Source: Candidatus Aenigmatarchaeota archaeon (lineage in GTDB: Archaea > Aenigmatarchaeota > Aenigmatarchaeia > QMZP01). Taken from it: a DNA stretch of 18,771 nt. The stretch covers positions 1 to 18,771 of the forward strand of contig JAFCEM010000012.1 of NCBI GenBank assembly GCA_017609145.1, read 5' to 3'. The notes beneath the pieces were generated by a model. It did not search any database and was not told where the DNA came from. It saw nothing but the letters and a program-made list of their open reading frames with translations. Below are positions 1 through 6,796 of the stretch, in pieces (the stretch's first letter is position 1; the number at the start of each line of letters is the position of its first letter). Position numbers and translations under genes: made by a program.

Positions 1-236
1 CCTGTACCACCAACAAAGACAATGGCATCGTAGTCAGCAATGTTGAGCTCATTGATCGTTATGCTCGCCGTTGCATGGGCTCCGAGCATGCCGGTAATTT
101 CACCGATCTTTGATGATGCTGTCGTGACCTCGGCCCCGTGCTGCTCAAATACCTGCTTTGGTTGTATGTACTCCTCGTCCCTGAAGTTCTGCGATGCTAT
201 TATCATGGCAATTTTCTTTCCATCTGCGTTTGGCAT
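1..236 (-). CDS. DJ-1/PfpI family protein, 5' part only (runs off the window edge)
   Basis: The first 78 codons of a minus-strand gene are present; the rest lies beyond position 1. The protein begins MPNADGKKIAMIIASQNF and continues with F-R-D-E-E-Y-x-x-P (residues 18-26), the N-terminal segment with the conserved acidic residue typical of archaeal PfpI/DJ-1 proteins. After it come the second strand and an A-x-V-F-V-G-G-T-G segment. The nucleophilic-elbow Cys and catalytic His would be in the missing part, so whether this copy is a protease, deglycase or glyoxalase-type enzyme cannot be judged. Members are usually about 165-190 aa. The ATG at 236 is fixed by a full GGAGGTGA Shine-Dalgarno (complement of 241-248) four nt upstream, the strongest one in the window. 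It follows the aminotransferase gene on the same strand after a 112-bp gap. Confidence 0.85.
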   Translation of the reverse strand, partial: MPNADGKKIAMIIASQNFRDEEYIQPKQVFEQHGAEVTTASSKIGEITGMLGAHATASITINELNIADYDAIVFVGGT

Positions 237-240
237 TGTT

Positions 241-248
241 TCACCTCC
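241..248 (-). promoter_or_regulatory. Shine-Dalgarno of the DJ-1/PfpI gene, with likely TATA box upstream
   Basis: The minus strand reads GGAGGTGA, then 4 nt, then the ATG at 236. A TATA-like GTTTTTAGTTTC (complement of 276-287) would place the transcript start near 256, giving a leader of about 20 nt. A second candidate, CTTATAACT, lies at about 321-331. This gene is leadered, unlike most genes in the window. Confidence 0.65.
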
Positions 249-348
249 ATTCGTATTTCCCTTCCAACACAGCATGAAACTAAAAACATCAAAACCGTGC
301 TGAAGGTCGATACTTCATGCTTAGTTATAAGAAACATGGCTTAAAAAA

Positions 349-1398
349 TTAGCCCTTCGCAAGGTAATTCTCCACCCTCTCGAGCCCCTGCTCAATCTTT
401 TCAGTGTCAAGGGCATATGAGAACCTGACCCTTCCGTCAGCGCCGAACCAGTCGCCCGGGTACGTGATTACCTTGTGCTGCCTGAACATCTCCCATACGA
501 ATTTCTGCGGGTTGCTGATTTTAGGCAGGATGTAGAACGCGCCCTCGGGCTTCCATACATCGAGCCCGAGCCCGTGCATCCTTTTGTAGATAATGTCCCT
601 CCTCTCCTTCCATATCTTCACCTGGGACTCGATGAATTCCCTAGGGACCTGTGTTGCATGGTATGCCATCTCCTGGCCCAGTATGTTGGTGTTCATTGAG
701 GAATGGGTCTTTATGGCAATGGCCATGTCGACTATTGACCTGTCGTTTGAGAAGAGGTACCCCACCCTGAAACCGCACATGGCAAAGGTCTTTGAGAACG
801 AGTTGAGCGTGACTACATGGCTGCCCGAGAGCATGTAGTTCTCCCTTTCGTAAATCATGTCCTTGTAGACCTCGTCAGATATGAGCGTTATGTCAAGGTC
901 ATTCGTCGTCTTCTCTATGATCTTCAGGGAGCCTATGTCCTGTATCCTTCCCGTGGGATTTGAAGGCGAATTTATGAGAACCGCCCTGACTCCGTGCACC
1001 TTTTCCTCAAAATCAGCCATGTCTATCTTGCCCTGTTCTGTCCTGACGAACACCGGTTCCATGTGGTTTATCTCGACAAGGGACCTGTAGGAGTAGTAAT
1101 AAGGTGTGTGAAGCAGTACCCTGTCCCCCGGCTTTCCGATTGCCCTGAGTACAAGGTCAAGGGCCTCGGATGCGCCGTTGGTTATGACGAAGTTATCCTT
1201 TGTAAAGCCCCTGTTCTGGTCTGCAAGTGCCTGCCTGAGCTTGCTGCTGCCCGCTATGGGTCCGTATTTGAAATCATGGTACTTAGGCAGACAGGAGAAT
1301 ACCTCCTTTGGCGGGGGCAGGTCAGGCTGCCCTGAACCAAAGGATATGATGTCATTCCCAGAAACCCCGATGAACATCGAGGGCGAGAGCTTGTCCAT
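349..1398 (-). CDS. PLP-dependent class I/II aminotransferase
   Basis: This 349-aa fold-type I aminotransferase moves an amino group between an amino acid and a 2-oxoacid in the cytosol; its substrate cannot be named from sequence. Visible landmarks are G-S-G-Q-P-D near residue 21, N-S-P-S-N-P-T-G (143-150, Asn contacting PLP), D175-E-V-Y (Asp to the pyridine nitrogen), S-F-S-K203 (Schiff-base Lys), G-F-R211-V-G-Y (phosphate contact) and V-R325-F-S-Y (substrate carboxylate Arg). All catalytic positions are intact. It is shorter than the usual 380-400 aa because the N-terminal arm is reduced; the ATG at 1398 sits 6 nt after the stop of the upstream membrane-protein gene, so no longer start fits. 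The two genes are probably cotranscribed. AspC-like and MalY/PatA-like subgroups remain possible. Confidence 0.9.
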   Translation of the reverse strand: MDKLSPSMFIGVSGNDIISFGSGQPDLPPPKEVFSCLPKYHDFKYGPIAGSSKLRQALADQNRGFTKDNFVITNGASEALDLVLRAIGKPGDRVLLHTPYYYSYRSLVEINHMEPVFVRTEQGKIDMADFEEKVHGVRAVLINSPSNPTGRIQDIGSLKIIEKTTNDLDITLISDEVYKDMIYERENYMLSGSHVVTLNSFSKTFAMCGFRVGYLFSNDRSIVDMAIAIKTHSSMNTNILGQEMAYHATQVPREFIESQVKIWKERRDIIYKRMHGLGLDVWKPEGAFYILPKISNPQKFVWEMFRQHKVITYPGDWFGADGRVRFSYALDTEKIEQGLERVENYLAKG

Positions 1399-1404
1399 AA
1401 AAAT

Positions 1405-2073
1405 TTATGCCTTTGCTGTTATTAATCTCTGTTTTGTTTTGGTGGGCAGCTTCCTGTACTCTAGATAGGAATAAAGAATCATGTATGCAGCAAAAACGGG
1501 CATGGGCACGATGACGAACCAGAATGCAAGGGTTCCGAATGCGAGGCCTATGAATGATATCACACCAGCAAGCTTGAACAGCTTTCCTCCAAGTCTGTGC
1601 GTCTTGTTCCAGACCTTTTCGCTACTCAGCGTCCAGGGTGTCCTGATACCGATGAACCAGTTCCTTCTTGCTTTTTCAGTAAGGACGCCTATATATAAGA
1701 AAAGGAGGCCAAAAGCAGGTGTCAGCATGTAAATCATACTGAACCTCAAACCAATGCTCCAGAAGATTGTAAGCATCTGCAGGTAGAAAAGGAATATTAT
1801 GATAATCGCTATGAGTGTGTCAAAGTATATTCTGAACTTTTCTATGTTGTGCTTGAGTGGGTCTATCCTGGGTATTGCAACAAAGAGCAGAACCAGGCCA
1901 ATGGAAATCAGGGGCATGAGGAAAATCCCCCAGAATTTATGCATATAGCCGTCAGGCACCCCTGCCGCGTTCCAGTGGGATACCATCTGCTCCGGTAGCA
2001 TGGGGTACAGATACAAGCCTATCAAGAACGAGAGCACTATTATGCCGATAATGGGTATCATGGCCTGTCTCAT
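1405..2073 (-). CDS. DUF1648/SdpI family membrane protein
   Basis: A 222-aa polytopic membrane protein with about six hydrophobic segments (near 5-25, 48-68, 84-106, 110-132, 165-186, 188-204). The N-terminal part has the DUF1648 signature P-E-Q-M-V-S-H-W-N-A-A-G-V-P-D-G-Y (27-43). The C-terminal half has the SdpI signature N-W-F-I-G-I-R-T-P-W-T-L (138-149) followed by S-S-E-K-V-W-N-K-T-H. In Bacillus, SdpI gives immunity to the SdpC toxin and sequesters the repressor SdpR. Neither partner is present here, so the archaeal role is unknown. The ATG at 2073 lies about 24 nt from a TATA box, consistent with a leaderless mRNA. The aminotransferase follows 6 nt downstream of its stop. Confidence 0.85.
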   Translation of the reverse strand: MRQAMIPIIGIIVLSFLIGLYLYPMLPEQMVSHWNAAGVPDGYMHKFWGIFLMPLISIGLVLLFVAIPRIDPLKHNIEKFRIYFDTLIAIIIIFLFYLQMLTIFWSIGLRFSMIYMLTPAFGLLFLYIGVLTEKARRNWFIGIRTPWTLSSEKVWNKTHRLGGKLFKLAGVISFIGLAFGTLAFWFVIVPMPVFAAYMILYSYLEYRKLPTKTKQRLITAKA

Positions 2074-2091
2074 ATTAAAATCTTGGTTTCA

Positions 2092-2102
2092 GTATATAAA
2101 TA
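2092..2102 (-). promoter_or_regulatory. TATA box of the DUF1648/SdpI gene
   Basis: The minus strand reads TATTTATATAC, centred about 24 nt upstream of the ATG at 2073. That spacing places the transcript start at or next to the ATG. Confidence 0.6.
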
Positions 2103-2161
2103 GTCTGTTTTGTCCGGCCAGATTAGGCATCCAGTAAGATTTATATGATTTCAAATAAACA

Positions 2162-2173
2162 TTTAAATATATA
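2162..2173 (+). promoter_or_regulatory. TATA box of the conserved archaeal protein gene
   Basis: TTTAAATATATA is centred about 32 nt before the ATG at 2199. A start some 26 nt downstream falls at about 2193, giving an almost leaderless transcript. This excludes the in-frame TTG at 2190, which would sit upstream of the mRNA 5' end. Confidence 0.55.
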
Positions 2174-2198
2174 ACACTTAATAAGACTATTGATTGAT

Positions 2199-2636
2199 AT
2201 GCCAATAGTTGGTTTCAGATTCACGTCGCTGGAAGGAAAGAGGCTGGAAGACACAAAAACAGAAACCCAAATTAAAGTCAATTCCACTCCCAGGGTTACG
2301 ATGCTGAAAGAAGTTGATATCCCCACATTCAGGGACAAGGCGCTTTCTCTTGACTTTGAATTCACAACAACATATGAGCCCAAGCTCGCTGAGATAAAAA
2401 TAAAGGGCAATATTCTTTATCTTTCCAAGGACAACGAATCCGTTCTGAAGAGCTGGAAGAAGGACAAGAAACTACCGGATGAGATGAACATAGAAATCCT
2501 CAACAACCTTTTCAGGAAATGCCTGGTAAAGATTTCATCCATCGCAGAAGACCTGCAGCTTCCGCCACCTTTGCAGATGCCCAGGGTAAGGGTAAAGGAC
2601 GACACCGAAGGCAAGGGCACTGGTTATGTTGGTTAA
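2199..2636 (+). CDS. conserved archaeal protein, possibly SecB-like
   Basis: A 145-aa soluble protein without signal peptide or membrane segment. The first half is rich in alternating hydrophobic strands (about residues 20-75, including S-L-D-F-E-F-T-T-T-Y-E-P). The second half is a long helix (about 92-118) ending in the Pro-rich E-D-L-Q-L-P-P-P-L-Q-M-P-R-V (119-132). I recognise this strand-then-helix layout with a terminal LPPPxxLP motif as a widespread archaeal family. The arrangement and size resemble the SecB-like fold reported for M. jannaschii MJ0357, but that link comes from memory and layout only. The start is the ATG at 2199, not the in-frame TTG 9 nt earlier, because of the TATA spacing. 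Its TAA shares the palindrome TTAA with the fen stop codon on the other strand. Confidence 0.7.
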   Translation: MPIVGFRFTSLEGKRLEDTKTETQIKVNSTPRVTMLKEVDIPTFRDKALSLDFEFTTTYEPKLAEIKIKGNILYLSKDNESVLKSWKKDKKLPDEMNIEILNNLFRKCLVKISSIAEDLQLPPPLQMPRVRVKDDTEGKGTGYVG

Positions 2637-3667
2637 TTTTTAAAAAAACTTCCAAGCTTTGACTGGTTCTTATCCTTCTCTTTGTTTTCAAGCTTTTTCA
2701 TCACAGATGTTATTCTCTCTTCCGAGAAATTGTGTTCGTCCACAAGAAGCTTCTTCAGTTTCTCTGCATCAAGGTGTTTTTTCTTAATTTCAGCATTTTT
2801 TTCAAGCGGAGGATTCTTGAAGAAGTCGAGTATGACTTCGGGCAGGATGTCGAATTTCCATTCAACCGATTTGAAAATCCTTTCCGGTTCCTTATGCTCC
2901 TTCACTACCTTCAGCGCTGTTTTGGGCCCGAGCCCGTGCACGCCGCCAGGGTTGTAATCAGTGCCTATGAGTATGCCCAGACATATCAGCTGCTCATGGC
3001 TGATGCCAAGCTGCTTCAGTACATCATGAAGTTCGACAATCTCGGGTTTCACTGATACATAACTCTCCTTCCCTGCCAGCTTTCTCCTGCCGCTTATGGT
3101 AAGGTTCCTCACCAGCCTCGGAGCATTAAAGAGCAGGGAATCCCAGTCACTTGAGCCGACTGCCCAGGTCTTTCCGCTGGCTGTGAGATAGGCGGCCTGT
3201 GCCTCTCCCTCGCTCGGGGCCTGGACCCATGAAATACCCATCACGTCGAGGAGTTTTTTTGCCTCCTCCACCATCTCAGGCGTCAGCCTTGTTGCTGCCT
3301 GCGCGTATTTGCGGACGTCCTCTGTCCTGCCCTCGGCAAGGGCCTGCTTCCATTTCTTCCTTGCCTCTTCCCTTACCTTAATCCTTGCTTCTGTGGTGTG
3401 CTTCTTGAACCCCGGAGGCTTGCCGTCAAACACATAGACAGTCTCAATCCCGTTTTCAAGTAGCTTGGATGTTCTGTAGAAAAGGCCTGAAAGGTGGGAT
3501 GTCACTCTGCCTTTCGAGTCCCGCAGGGGCTCGCCCGTGAAGCGGTCGCGTATGGTGGACAAAAACTGGTAGATTACGTTGGAGCTGTCTATTGCTATGA
3601 CCCTGCCACGCAGTTCCTGAAATTCCGTTTCCCTGGTCGGAATAAGGCCCGAAAAACTGACGCCCAT
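2633..3667 (-). CDS. fen: flap endonuclease 1 (FEN1)
   Basis: A 344-aa structure-specific 5' flap endonuclease that removes displaced 5' flaps and RNA primers during Okazaki-fragment maturation and repair. All seven metal-binding acids of the archaeal enzyme are present: D27, D81, E153, E155, D174, D176 and D237. The order is canonical: N domain from M-G-V, helical-arch region about 82-130, I domain with P-S-E-G-E-A-Q, then the helix-hairpin-helix G-G-V-H-G-L-G-P-K-T (241-250). The C-terminus carries a PCNA-interacting box Q335-S-K-L-G-S-F-F342. One small oddity is S-D-W-D where most homologues have a Q-D-Y-D type sequence. The start is fixed by the M-G-V N-terminus, where Gly2 is functionally important, and by a TATA box 24 nt upstream, so the mRNA is probably leaderless. 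The stop overlaps that of the convergent gene. Confidence 0.97.
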   Translation of the reverse strand: MGVSFSGLIPTRETEFQELRGRVIAIDSSNVIYQFLSTIRDRFTGEPLRDSKGRVTSHLSGLFYRTSKLLENGIETVYVFDGKPPGFKKHTTEARIKVREEARKKWKQALAEGRTEDVRKYAQAATRLTPEMVEEAKKLLDVMGISWVQAPSEGEAQAAYLTASGKTWAVGSSDWDSLLFNAPRLVRNLTISGRRKLAGKESYVSVKPEIVELHDVLKQLGISHEQLICLGILIGTDYNPGGVHGLGPKTALKVVKEHKEPERIFKSVEWKFDILPEVILDFFKNPPLEKNAEIKKKHLDAEKLKKLLVDEHNFSEERITSVMKKLENKEKDKNQSKLGSFFKN

Positions 3668-3684
3668 GCATTATAATTTGAAAG

Positions 3685-3697
3685 AATTTTTAAAACC
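3685..3697 (-). promoter_or_regulatory. TATA box of fen
   Basis: The minus strand reads GGTTTTAAAAATT, centred about 24 nt upstream of the fen ATG at 3667. This predicts a leaderless mRNA; no Shine-Dalgarno is visible before the ATG. Confidence 0.6.
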
Positions 3698-3721
3698 TTT
3701 GTCTAGTGAAAAACCAAGTCG

Positions 3722-3757
3722 TTTTTTTAAACCCTTCTACAAAATATTTATGAGGTG
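3722..3757 (+). promoter_or_regulatory. TATA box and Shine-Dalgarno of the EF-Tu-like gene
   Basis: TTTTTTTAAAC (3722-3731) has the right position for a start near 3753, leaving a leader of about 13 nt. That leader contains GAGGTG (3752-3757), 8 nt before the ATG at 3766. A second A+T-rich box at 3741-3750 is too close to the ATG. Confidence 0.5.
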
Positions 3758-3765
3758 TATGAATT

Positions 3766-4017
3766 ATGGCTGAGAAGAAGGAGATAGGCGAGGTAACGCA
3801 CTATTTCACTAACATCGGGGTTGCAGTAATAAAACTCTCCAGTGGAGTAAAGGTCGGTGACAGTATATCGATAGAGGGCGCAACGACCAACATCCAGCAG
3901 AAAATCAGCTCAATGCAGATAGAGCACAAGAATGTCGAGTCAGCGAAGAAGGGTCAGTCAATCGGGCTCAAGGTCAAGGATCGCGTGCGCGAGGGCGACA
4001 AGGTACTAAAAGTTTGA
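3766..4017 (+). CDS. translation elongation factor-like (EF-Tu domain 2-like) small protein
   Basis: An 83-aa single-domain protein that reads as an EF-Tu domain 2-type beta barrel: E-I-G-E-V-T-H-Y-F-T-N-I-G-V-A-V-I-K-L (6-24), K-V-G-D-S-I-S-I-E-G (29-38), M-Q-I-E-H-K-N-V (50-57) and K-K-G-Q-S-I-G-L-K-V (61-70). The same module forms domain 2 of translational GTPases and the C-terminus of some U32 peptidases. No GTPase domain is attached, and there is no frame-shifted remnant of one nearby, so it is a genuine stand-alone barrel. Such proteins recur in archaea and their function is unknown; RNA or ribosome binding is a guess from the fold. It is monocistronic, with its own TATA box and Shine-Dalgarno, and converges on the HAD gene 23 bp downstream. 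Confidence 0.85.
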   Translation: MAEKKEIGEVTHYFTNIGVAVIKLSSGVKVGDSISIEGATTNIQQKISSMQIEHKNVESAKKGQSIGLKVKDRVREGDKVLKV

Positions 4018-4040
4018 ACGCGCCTGTTAGAATTCCGGCA

Positions 4041-4817
4041 TCAGTTCCCTATTTTATGCAGAAGATTGTCCAGTTCCTTGTAGTAGTTCGTGCCTGGTGA
4101 ATATTTCATTGGTTCAAGCACTAGCCCGTCCGGGTATTTTTCCCGGAATTCCTTCCTGTAATCACCAGGGGCCAGCGAGGACAACACTGGATATCCGACA
4201 ATCTCAAAACAACCATCATCATCAGCGGTGTCTCCTATATAAACGGTGCGGTTCTTATCGATTCCTTCATTTTTCATAAGCTGCAGCAGTTTTTCTTTCT
4301 TATTATGGAAAACCTCAGAATAGTTGAACCTTGCAACCATTCCTTTATCTTCTTCCAGTCTGTTCGCTTCTATGAAGCTGAAAATATCGCCGTAACCGGC
4401 TTCTTTTAGTATTTCCTGGATGCCTGTTCTGTAACCGCATGAGAGTATACCTATCTTAAACCTACCGGAATGCCTTTTTATGGTATTAAGCAGGACCTCG
4501 TCAATGGCATTTTTTATTTTTGGTGTTTGCGCATATCTGCTGGTCAGCTCAGAGATTTTTCTGGCATCAGCACCTTCGAGTATCTTTGAATTATACAAAT
4601 CATACAACGCACTGTATTTCAGGTTTCCCGCATCAAACCGCATTTTCCAGAGCTTTAGTTTCAGCACAGAACCGAATATGTTCCACGCCTTCCTGATTCT
4701 GCCATTAAAAATAGCGTCTTTCAGAACCCTGACAGCGATGTAACTCCATATATCTCCTTCATCTGGGAATTCTATCAGTGTCCTGTTCCAGTCCAGAATT
4801 ATTGATGCAGCCTGCAT
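4041..4817 (-). CDS. HAD superfamily hydrolase with DxN motif I
   Basis: A 258-aa haloacid-dehalogenase fold protein. Motif I is I-L-D9-W-N11-R-T-L, motif II is L-S126-C-G, the motif III lysine lies in N-K-K-E-K (172-176), and motif IV is Y-I-G-D196-T-A-D-D-D (195-201). A helical cap occupies about residues 20-110, making it a C1-type member like phosphoglycolate phosphatase. The second Asp of the usual D-x-D-x-T is Asn here; in phosphatases that Asp is the general acid/base, so activity may be altered or directed at another substrate. It lies downstream of the cupin-fbp-cupin operon on the same strand after a 38-bp gap holding its own TATA box (complement of 4841-4850), so it may be expressed separately. 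Its substrate is unknown. Confidence 0.85.
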   Translation of the reverse strand: MQAASIILDWNRTLIEFPDEGDIWSYIAVRVLKDAIFNGRIRKAWNIFGSVLKLKLWKMRFDAGNLKYSALYDLYNSKILEGADARKISELTSRYAQTPKIKNAIDEVLLNTIKRHSGRFKIGILSCGYRTGIQEILKEAGYGDIFSFIEANRLEEDKGMVARFNYSEVFHNKKEKLLQLMKNEGIDKNRTVYIGDTADDDGCFEIVGYPVLSSLAPGDYRKEFREKYPDGLVLEPMKYSPGTNYYKELDNLLHKIGN

Positions 4818-4838
4818 GAGCTAGAATTTGATGCCGAT

Positions 4839-4851
4839 GTTTTTTAAATTT
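4839..4851 (-). promoter_or_regulatory. TATA box of the HAD gene
   Basis: The minus strand reads AAAATTTAAAAAA, centred about 28 nt upstream of the ATG at 4817. It fills the short gap after the upstream cupin gene. Confidence 0.5.
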
Positions 4852-4855
4852 TACT

Positions 4856-5230
4856 TTAGCATCTTCCGTATCTGTCCTTCCATCTCTTTATGTCGTCTTC
4901 GCGGAATTCGCCCGTGGAGACCTCGAGTATCCTGCAAACATCCGTGCCCGTGTTCTCTGCGCAGTGCACGGTATTCTTAGTTATAGAGACGCTGTCTCCC
5001 GGACCCAGCTCGCTCTGCTCGAGCTCCCTCTCGATCTCCTCCCATGTGTCCCTCTTAGGACCGAGATGTAACCTTACGTTTCCCGTGAGCAAATGCCACA
5101 GCTCGTCCCTCATCTCATGCGACTGGAAGGATATGGCCTCTCCTGGTCTGATCTCGAGAATCTTGATTGTGCAACGCTCATTATCAGCAAACTTGATCCA
5201 TCTGCCCCATGGCCTTTCGTCTGTTTCCAT
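4856..5230 (-). CDS. cupin, mannose-6-phosphate isomerase type II-like
   Basis: A 124-aa single-domain cupin matching the C-terminal isomerase domain of type II phosphomannose isomerases. It has the leading R-P-W-G-R-W (6-11), cupin motif 1 P-G-E-A-I-S-F-Q36-S-H38-x4-E43-L-W-H, and motif 2 L-G-P-G-D-S-V-x6-V-H89. The family-typical ending is E-V-S-T-G-E-F then E-D-D-I-x-R-x-x-D-R-Y-G-R. Metal ligands Q36, H38, E43 and H89 are present. The expected reaction is interconversion of fructose 6-phosphate and mannose 6-phosphate. Its place directly after fbp, which makes fructose 6-phosphate, supports this. I took the ATG at 5230 (11 nt after the fbp stop); an in-frame GTG at 5236 would add two residues and cannot be excluded. 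Confidence 0.85.
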   Translation of the reverse strand: METDERPWGRWIKFADNERCTIKILEIRPGEAISFQSHEMRDELWHLLTGNVRLHLGPKRDTWEEIERELEQSELGPGDSVSITKNTVHCAENTGTDVCRILEVSTGEFREDDIKRWKDRYGRC

Positions 5231-5241
5231 AATCACAACAA

Positions 5242-6339
5242 CTAATCAAGCCTGTTCCACTTGCCCTCCAGGTCCTTCATGACCTGCGGAAGGGTAGTGT
5301 ACTCCATCTCGTCAGAACTCAGTCGCGCGGGCTCGAAAGGCCCGTGCCTTCTTATATAATCAGTGATTTCATTTGCCTTCTGTCTTGCGAGATCAAAGCT
5401 CGGGTCCGAGAACATGTCCGAGGGCAATCCAAGCATCCCGTTACAGAGTTGGAAGCCCAAAGCAAGCACTCTTGGAGGACCGTCAAATCTCGTAGGCTTT
5501 GCATCATTCTGGGAAACGGGCATGAAAGGTCCATGGTGTGAGCCGCGCATCCAGCCCGCTACCATATAGGGAAATGCAAAGGGTTCAAGTATCTCGCCAA
5601 CAGCAGGGAACCCTGACTGTGCCCTGACAATCATCACAGGGTCGTCCTTGCCGACATACCTTCCTGCTATGAGCCCGAGCCTTTCGGTTGAACTCACCGC
5701 AGCTATCTCACTGTCCAGATTCCTGAATACATGCTTGATGACAAACCTGCTCGGTGTTCCTATGAGCGACAGAAGCTGATAGCTCTGGTTTGGTGTGCTC
5801 ATTGTAATGCTTCTGTTCTTCTTCACATCGTGCACCTCAAATGTGAAACCCTTGGTTACCTTGGGGTCTATGACAAGCCCTGCTGTTGAGAAGGGGTCAG
5901 CGAACATCCTGTAAAGCGGAAGGTTCCATGCACCGGGCTCTGTCTTGTCTGCCATGAACACTATCAGGGGCTCGGATTCCCTCTCCTCGAACTCCATCTC
6001 AGCGAATCCCGGACCCATGCCCTTGAGGTTCCCGGAAAAGCTGTCCTTTAGCATGTCCTGACCTGCTCCGTAGAGCTTCATTGATTTTGCCTTTTCAGTG
6101 CATTTCGTAAAGATATCCCAGGCGAGGGCATGTATGCCCTTGTCCTGCACACCCTTGCCGTGGGTCATTATCAGCTCAAGGTCATCGCCGCAGTGCGCCA
6201 CATGAAAATCAGTAACCGTCTTCTCGTCCTTCGCTGCTGAAAGCAGCTCATCCGCATATTTCAGGATGTCAGGGTGTGAATGTGAGTGCCCGACAAACCC
6301 CCCGATGTCCGCCTTTATCACCGAAATCGTAACCTTCAT
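5242..6339 (-). CDS. fbp: fructose-1,6-bisphosphate aldolase/phosphatase (archaeal type)
   Basis: A 365-aa bifunctional gluconeogenic enzyme that condenses triose phosphates to fructose 1,6-bisphosphate and dephosphorylates it to fructose 6-phosphate in one remodelling active site. The Mg ligands D11, H18, D52 and D53 fall exactly at the numbering of the characterised Sulfolobus enzyme. Q94, D131 and the Y228-x-x-K231-D232-D233 motif (Tyr and Schiff-base Lys for the aldolase step) follow with a one-residue offset. All catalytic residues are therefore intact. The ATG at 6339 gives the family N-terminus M-K-V-T-I-S-V-I-K-A-D-I-G-G. A 21-codon upstream extension is open but overlaps the preceding cupin gene and is unlike the family. 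An AAGGAT site lies in the end of that cupin gene, whose stop is 4 nt upstream, so the two are probably translationally coupled. The PMI-like cupin follows. Confidence 0.96.
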   Translation of the reverse strand: MKVTISVIKADIGGFVGHSHSHPDILKYADELLSAAKDEKTVTDFHVAHCGDDLELIMTHGKGVQDKGIHALAWDIFTKCTEKAKSMKLYGAGQDMLKDSFSGNLKGMGPGFAEMEFEERESEPLIVFMADKTEPGAWNLPLYRMFADPFSTAGLVIDPKVTKGFTFEVHDVKKNRSITMSTPNQSYQLLSLIGTPSRFVIKHVFRNLDSEIAAVSSTERLGLIAGRYVGKDDPVMIVRAQSGFPAVGEILEPFAFPYMVAGWMRGSHHGPFMPVSQNDAKPTRFDGPPRVLALGFQLCNGMLGLPSDMFSDPSFDLARQKANEITDYIRRHGPFEPARLSSDEMEYTTLPQVMKDLEGKWNRLD

Positions 6340-6343
6340 AGAA

Positions 6344-6709
6344 TCAATCCTTCTCTTCTCTGTATTTTTCATCCTTTCCGCGCTCGTAATTTTCAAAAAC
6401 ATTCAAAAATCTCAGAATGGTTTTTCCTGTGTTGAAAACCCTGTGGAATTTTCCTGCAGGAACAAGAACTATATCATCCTTTTTGACAGGGAATCTTTCA
6501 TCACCAACCTGTATCTCTCCGGAGCCCTCAAGGAACAGGTAAACCTCCTTGCTTTTTTCATGTGAATGGCCCCGTGTTTTCTTGCCCGGGTGCTGCTCTG
6601 TTATCGAAAGTGTTGCATTGTTGATGAATTTCAAGTCATAGACATCATAAATATCGTCTGACCTTATCCTTTCAAACACCTTGTGGAAATCCCCCCTTTT
6701 TGTCTCCAT
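6344..6709 (-). CDS. small single-domain cupin (possible sugar-phosphate isomerase-like)
   Basis: A 121-aa cupin with textbook motifs. Motif 1 is R-G-H48-S-H50-x4-E55-V-Y-L-F-L-E-G-S-G; motif 2 is D-I-V-L-V-P-A-G-K-F-H89-R-V-F-N93. The metal site H48/H50/E55/H89 is complete. The spacing and the V-P-x-G-x-x-H-R-x-x-N-T-G segment recall the archaeal cupin-type phosphoglucose isomerases. Those are longer (about 190 aa), so this is only suggestive; a generic cupin sensor or oxygenase is possible. It heads the operon cupin-fbp-PMI cupin, its TGA lying 4 nt before the fbp ATG. The start is the ATG at 6709; an upstream in-frame extension to about 6814 crosses the end of kae1 and an inverted repeat and does not look like coding sequence. 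Confidence 0.85.
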   Translation of the reverse strand: METKRGDFHKVFERIRSDDIYDVYDLKFINNATLSITEQHPGKKTRGHSHEKSKEVYLFLEGSGEIQVGDERFPVKKDDIVLVPAGKFHRVFNTGKTILRFLNVFENYERGKDEKYREEKD

Positions 6710-6770
6710 GTTTTCACTGCCGATTTTTGTTGCTAATAATTGAACACAAACAATAAAAATAGTTTCCCAA

Positions 6771-6796
6771 GAATTGGCCAAGATTTTTGCCAATTC
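6771..6796. repeat. 8-bp inverted repeat at the kae1 stop
   Basis: GAATTGGC (6771-6778) and GCCAATTC (6789-6796) form a perfect 8-bp stem with a 10-nt loop. It lies at and just beyond the kae1 stop codon and about 60 bp upstream of the small cupin start. On the minus strand it is followed by a T-rich stretch (about 6752-6763), which fits a kae1 3' end signal. It could also be an operator for the cupin-fbp operon. Confidence 0.6.

Noticed and set aside
2141..2410. 89-aa minus-strand frame upstream of and into the conserved protein gene
   Set aside because: It is a hydrophobic, Ser-rich shadow of a strand-rich coding region, lacks expression signals and overlaps two promoters.
6340..6402. 21-codon N-terminal extension of fbp
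   Set aside because: It overlaps the upstream cupin gene; the ATG at 6339 gives the conserved family N-terminus and exact catalytic numbering.
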